From positions 1,056,501-1,120,500 of the forward strand of contig JAJFZO010000287.1 of the NCBI GenBank assembly GCA_021397835.1: a DNA stretch of 64,000 nucleotides, read 5' to 3'. The translations under genes and the position numbers were made by a program. Each line of letters opens with the position of its first letter. The stretch's first letter is position 1. Below, piece after piece: positions 61,266-64,000 of the stretch. The stretch is from Moringa oleifera. Lineage: Eukaryota; Streptophyta; Magnoliopsida; Brassicales; Moringaceae. The notes beneath the pieces are model-generated. The model was not told the origin of the DNA. It was given only the letters and a program-made list of their open reading frames with translations, and made no database searches.

Positions 61266-62525
61266 GATTTTCCAGCACATTGATGCATACTTAAATCTGA
61301 TTCGCAAAAGGTAAAAGGAGTTTTCTGACGTATATTTGTAGGATGTTTGTATTGGTGACCCGTTGCTATATGTAAGTTCATCAATTTTAGTTATATATGT
61401 TTGCTAATTTACTTTATGTTAATATATTCTCATGACATAACAAATATAAATTTATAAGCTGCCTTCTATTATATTTACCGTGATTACTAAAATGATCCGG
61501 ATGCTGATTGTCTTCTTTCACATTCAAATTATGAAGCACACAATTGAGAGGATGGACTTCTAGATCGTGTACGTGAAAAATATTGTGATGGGTGCCCACT
61601 TTGGCATACTGTCAACAAGGTGATTCTCTTTCTTTTACCTTACTCTTTGTAGTCATGAAAACTACCATTGGTTGCTTTTCGTATCTAATATATATATTTT
61701 TGTGTTGTGTAACTATTGGTTCCATGCCATATTGGTGGATCCCATTGGCTAGTAATTATCATAAATCTAAAGAAATTAACGTTGCGGATTTATGATTCAT
61801 TTCGTCAAGAAATACCAAATGTAGTATGAATCTAACAATAAAATTGCTTTAGATTTATGCTTACTAGTTATATGGCAAGTGAAGGGTATTTCTTGAAGAA
61901 ACCAACTGTGAAGATCCCTCCATTACCACTACCGTGCACATTGCATCCTAAGAGATAAGTTCCTCAACAGAAAAAAACAGTGAGTGATTTAATTTTATGT
62001 TTGATTTGTTATAATAGTTTTCTTTTAAATTAAGGAATTTTATCAATTTTTATATTTTTAACTATAATTTTTTTTGTAGAGGTAATTGCGATTCTCATAC
62101 ACTATACATTATAGAGAATTTATTAGCAAAAAAGTCACTTAATCACACTGACGATGATATGGCAAACATCCGACGGCATATGGCCATATATATATTTGCC
62201 AACTCAAGTGAGATTGACAAAGGATGACTTTTTTTATTATTACTGTTTGTATTTTGTATATAAAAATATGTACATAACAATTTATTTATCTATCAAAGCA
62301 AATGATAATTAATATTGCAGTTCTGTCTGCAAATTTATTTTGGTTCTTATTTGGTACGAATTAGAAACAAATTGCGATTTTGGTCTAATCTTTGCACAGT
62401 TTTTATTTTAGTCACGATTTAACGAAAATACTCTTCATTAAAATCTTCGCAGATTTTTCAATACAAGTAACAAAATTATATTAAGAAATTTAAGTAACAA
62501 AATTGGTACACGAATTTGAAAACAA

Positions 62526-62764
62526 GTTATGATTTCACCATATTATTATACAATTTGCACCATATTAGTGTACGATTCCTATAACAAGTGACAATGTCAC
62601 CTACAAGTTACAACAACAAGAAGTTATGATTTCACCATATTATTATACGATTTGCACCATATTAGTGTACGATTTCTGTAACATGGTGACAATGTTACTT
62701 GAAAGTTACAATAACAAAAAGTTACGATTTCACCATATTATTATACGATTTGCACCATATTAGT
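62526..62764. repeat. Tandem repeat, unit 97-98 bp, about 2.5 copies
   Basis: Copies begin GTTATGATTTCACCATATTA at 62526 and 62623 and GTTACGATTTCACCATATTA at 62721. Each contains TACGATTT-type words and CACCATATTAGT. It lies between the 3' ends of the Ulp1-like gene and the transposase, which converge here. Confidence 0.9.
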
Positions 62765-62905
62765 TAAGAATAAGTTATAATTTCATCCAAAGTACCCCTG
62801 CATTGGTTACAGTTATCCCAGTCTCGACATAACAATCAAATAATCCCATATAGATACAAAAATTAAAAATTAAACCAAAAATGAAATCAAAGATCAATGG
62901 CATCA

Positions 62906-64000
62906 TCATCTACTAAAGTTTGTGAAAGAGGACTGAGAGTGGCTTCCACCTTTGTAATAGTACGGGTTTGGACACGTTAACCTGTTATGTCCATATTGGC
63001 CACACTTAGAGCACCTCTTTTGACATGTCCTCTCCTCACCTGATGGTATTCGTTGCTTCCTTAGATGACCTGCTGGCTTCCTATTATTAGGTGGTAAAAC
63101 CACAACCCTTTTGACTTATTCAGGGACATTCCAATCAGATCTATCACCAACCAGATAAATCGGCTCTGCATATGCTGTCAATAGGTACTCATGTTTGTAG
63201 CAGTCAGAGCAAAAGGTTATGAAATCAATGTTACGTTCCCTACGAACAACAAAAATTAGTGAAGTTACAACAACACAAAACCATGAAAAATAAAGGTATT
63301 AGCAGCAAAATAGACAATGTTACCTAGAATCTGCTAGTGCATGTGTATAAGGCAAAAAATCAGCTTGAAACTCCCTACATGTGTAAGTAGGTTCCATGAG
63401 GTTAACAATTGCCTCTTTACCTTTGTGGTTAACCAGAAATATATTCCAGTCAACATTGGAAGCTATCATTTGCAATGAAGTTTTTTGTTTTTCGGTCATC
63501 AATGAGTGGATCCATTTTGTTAGGTGTGATCTCCAAGCTTTGGCTTTCTCGCATCATTCATAAAATCAACGTTGCACCATATCTTTAATGAATTCCAATA
63601 AAACCATGACGGGTAACTCACGAGCAAATCAAAGACATGAATTCAAGCTCTCAGCAACGTTGGTCATCATGAGTTGGTATCGTCTCCGAGGGTGATACAC
63701 ACGTGACCATTTTTTAGGATATTCCTTCATGATATATTCGAAAGCTTTAGGGTAATTAGCTTAGAACTCAATCATCAACTTATTAAAATTTAGATTCCTT
63801 ATATGCCTTAGTAGCATTATAAAAAATCTTAGATACACCTTTTTTTTTTTGAATTAATTTTTTATGTTCTGGGCCATATGCCAAGAACATAATCCATGAC
63901 AAAAATCGGGAAAGACCTTTGCAGTGGCCTTTTGCAATACAACATGACGATCTGATATAATAACCAAGTTCTTCGCCGTACCAATTACTTCTTTCAACTG
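62906..64000 (-). pseudogene. MULE (MuDR-type) transposase, broken, truncated by the window edge
   Basis: DDE transposase of Mutator-like elements; the gene continues beyond the right edge. Read on minus from 64000: LVIISDRHVVLQKA (second catalytic Asp in SDRH), FHG-like HGLCSWHMAQN, FEYIMKEYPKKWSRV, RRRYQLMMTNVAESLNS (catalytic Glu in AESLN), ARELPVMVLLEFIKDM, then TKWIHSLM. The SWIM zinc finger at 63385-63325 reads YTCREFQADFLPYTHALA, with Tyr where the third ligand Cys is expected. After an intron (donor near 63322, acceptor near 63242): IDFITFCSDCYKHEYLL, AYAEPIYLVGDRSDW, the basic RKQRIPSG, and a CCHC zinc knuckle CSKCGQYGHNRLTC ending at 62906. At least four stops (after QNIKN, NSCL, VQR and NVPE) break the frame. 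Confidence 0.88.

Larger units (their letters stand above)
58074..62227 (+). pseudogene. DUF1985 / Ulp1-like cysteine protease gene, broken, MULE-borne
   Basis: Plant MULE-type protein with an N-terminal DUF1985 domain and a C-terminal C48 (Ulp1, SUMO-protease fold) domain. DUF1985: about 58095-58600 gives IIVHNLLL, a stop, MWFRLGENEVRFSKVKFCLI, TGLKFGELP and LALLYLLNGFIKG; then LEAFNNFPWG, AYGFVWHC and FAFEVILATN to about 59055. Linker exons follow near 59544-59768, 59857-60230 (charged, low complexity) and 60341-60637 (acidic). The Ulp1 part shows WFHDLEENNVWID (60897-60940), HIDAYLNLIRKR (61275-61310), CPLWHTVNK (to 61620) and, last, GNCDSHTLYIIENLLAKKSL to a stop near 62227, matching the catalytic-Cys block (GDCG-Y) with altered neighbours. 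Stops interrupt several segments (after HNLLL, after RKR, in the linker), so it is almost surely nonfunctional. Exon borders are approximate. Confidence 0.75.
57296..64000. mobile_element. MULE (Mutator-like) element region with captured Ulp1-like gene
   Basis: Composite region: a broken DUF1985/Ulp1-like gene on + and a broken MULE transposase on -, converging, with several arrays of a short ATCGTA-type motif between their exons. MULEs carrying Ulp1-like protease genes are established in plants (the Kaonashi type in Arabidopsis). The left edge near 57296 is inferred from the end of the gypsy relic; the right edge lies outside the window, so terminal inverted repeats could not be paired. Confidence 0.65.

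Overview
The window is nuclear DNA of a flowering plant, most likely a eudicot. It has AT-rich intergenic space, GT-AG spliced genes with plant-type proteins (NAC, ALFIN-LIKE, DYW-class PPR, STICHEL-like), and decayed Ty3/gypsy and MULE transposons. I cannot name the species. All exon borders below were derived by hand from reading-frame continuity, GT-AG sites and family conservation.

Layout. (1) 1-3.3 kb: a three-exon NAC transcription factor on +, orthologous in appearance to Arabidopsis NAC035/LOV1. (2) 3.3-14.8 kb: gene-free and AT-rich, with a short tandem array and a dead Ty3/gypsy gag-protease relic on - (8.5-10.1 kb). (3) 14.8-21.1 kb: a nine-exon gene on - for the double-GTPase Der/EngA with an N-terminal presequence. 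(4) 21.4-26.8 kb: small repeats, a Ty3/gypsy RT-RNase H relic on -, a possible CACTA remnant and very AT-rich DNA. (5) 27.3-33.0 kb: a five-exon ALFIN-LIKE PHD-finger gene on +. (6) 35.7-36.3 kb: a possible small single-pass membrane protein on -. (7) 36.8-39.1 kb: an intronless DYW-class PPR editing factor on -. (8) 39.4-43.5 kb: AT-rich DNA with a dispersed repeat family. (9) 44.0-52.2 kb: a six-exon STICHEL-like (DnaX-like AAA+) gene on +, followed by a decayed copy of its own 3' part at 53 kb. (10) 54.2-64 kb: transposon territory. A Ty3/gypsy gag-protease relic on + (55.6-57.3 kb) is followed by a MULE-type region with a broken DUF1985/Ulp1-like gene on + (58.1-62.2 kb) and a convergent broken MULE transposase on - (62.9 kb to the window edge).

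The five host genes are not an operon and share no evident pathway. Two probably act in organelles (EngA in ribosome assembly, the PPR protein in RNA editing), two in the nucleus (NAC, ALFIN-LIKE), and STICHEL-like is a regulator of uncertain biochemistry. EngA, ALFIN-LIKE and STICHEL-like each have an AAACCCTA telo-box close upstream of the start codon.

I found no convincing new biological system. The items most worth a second look are the MULE with its captured Ulp1-like gene and several internal arrays built on one short motif, the duplicated 5' splice site in the EngA gene, and the eroded 3' duplication of the STICHEL-like gene. No tRNA, rRNA or CRISPR array was recognised.
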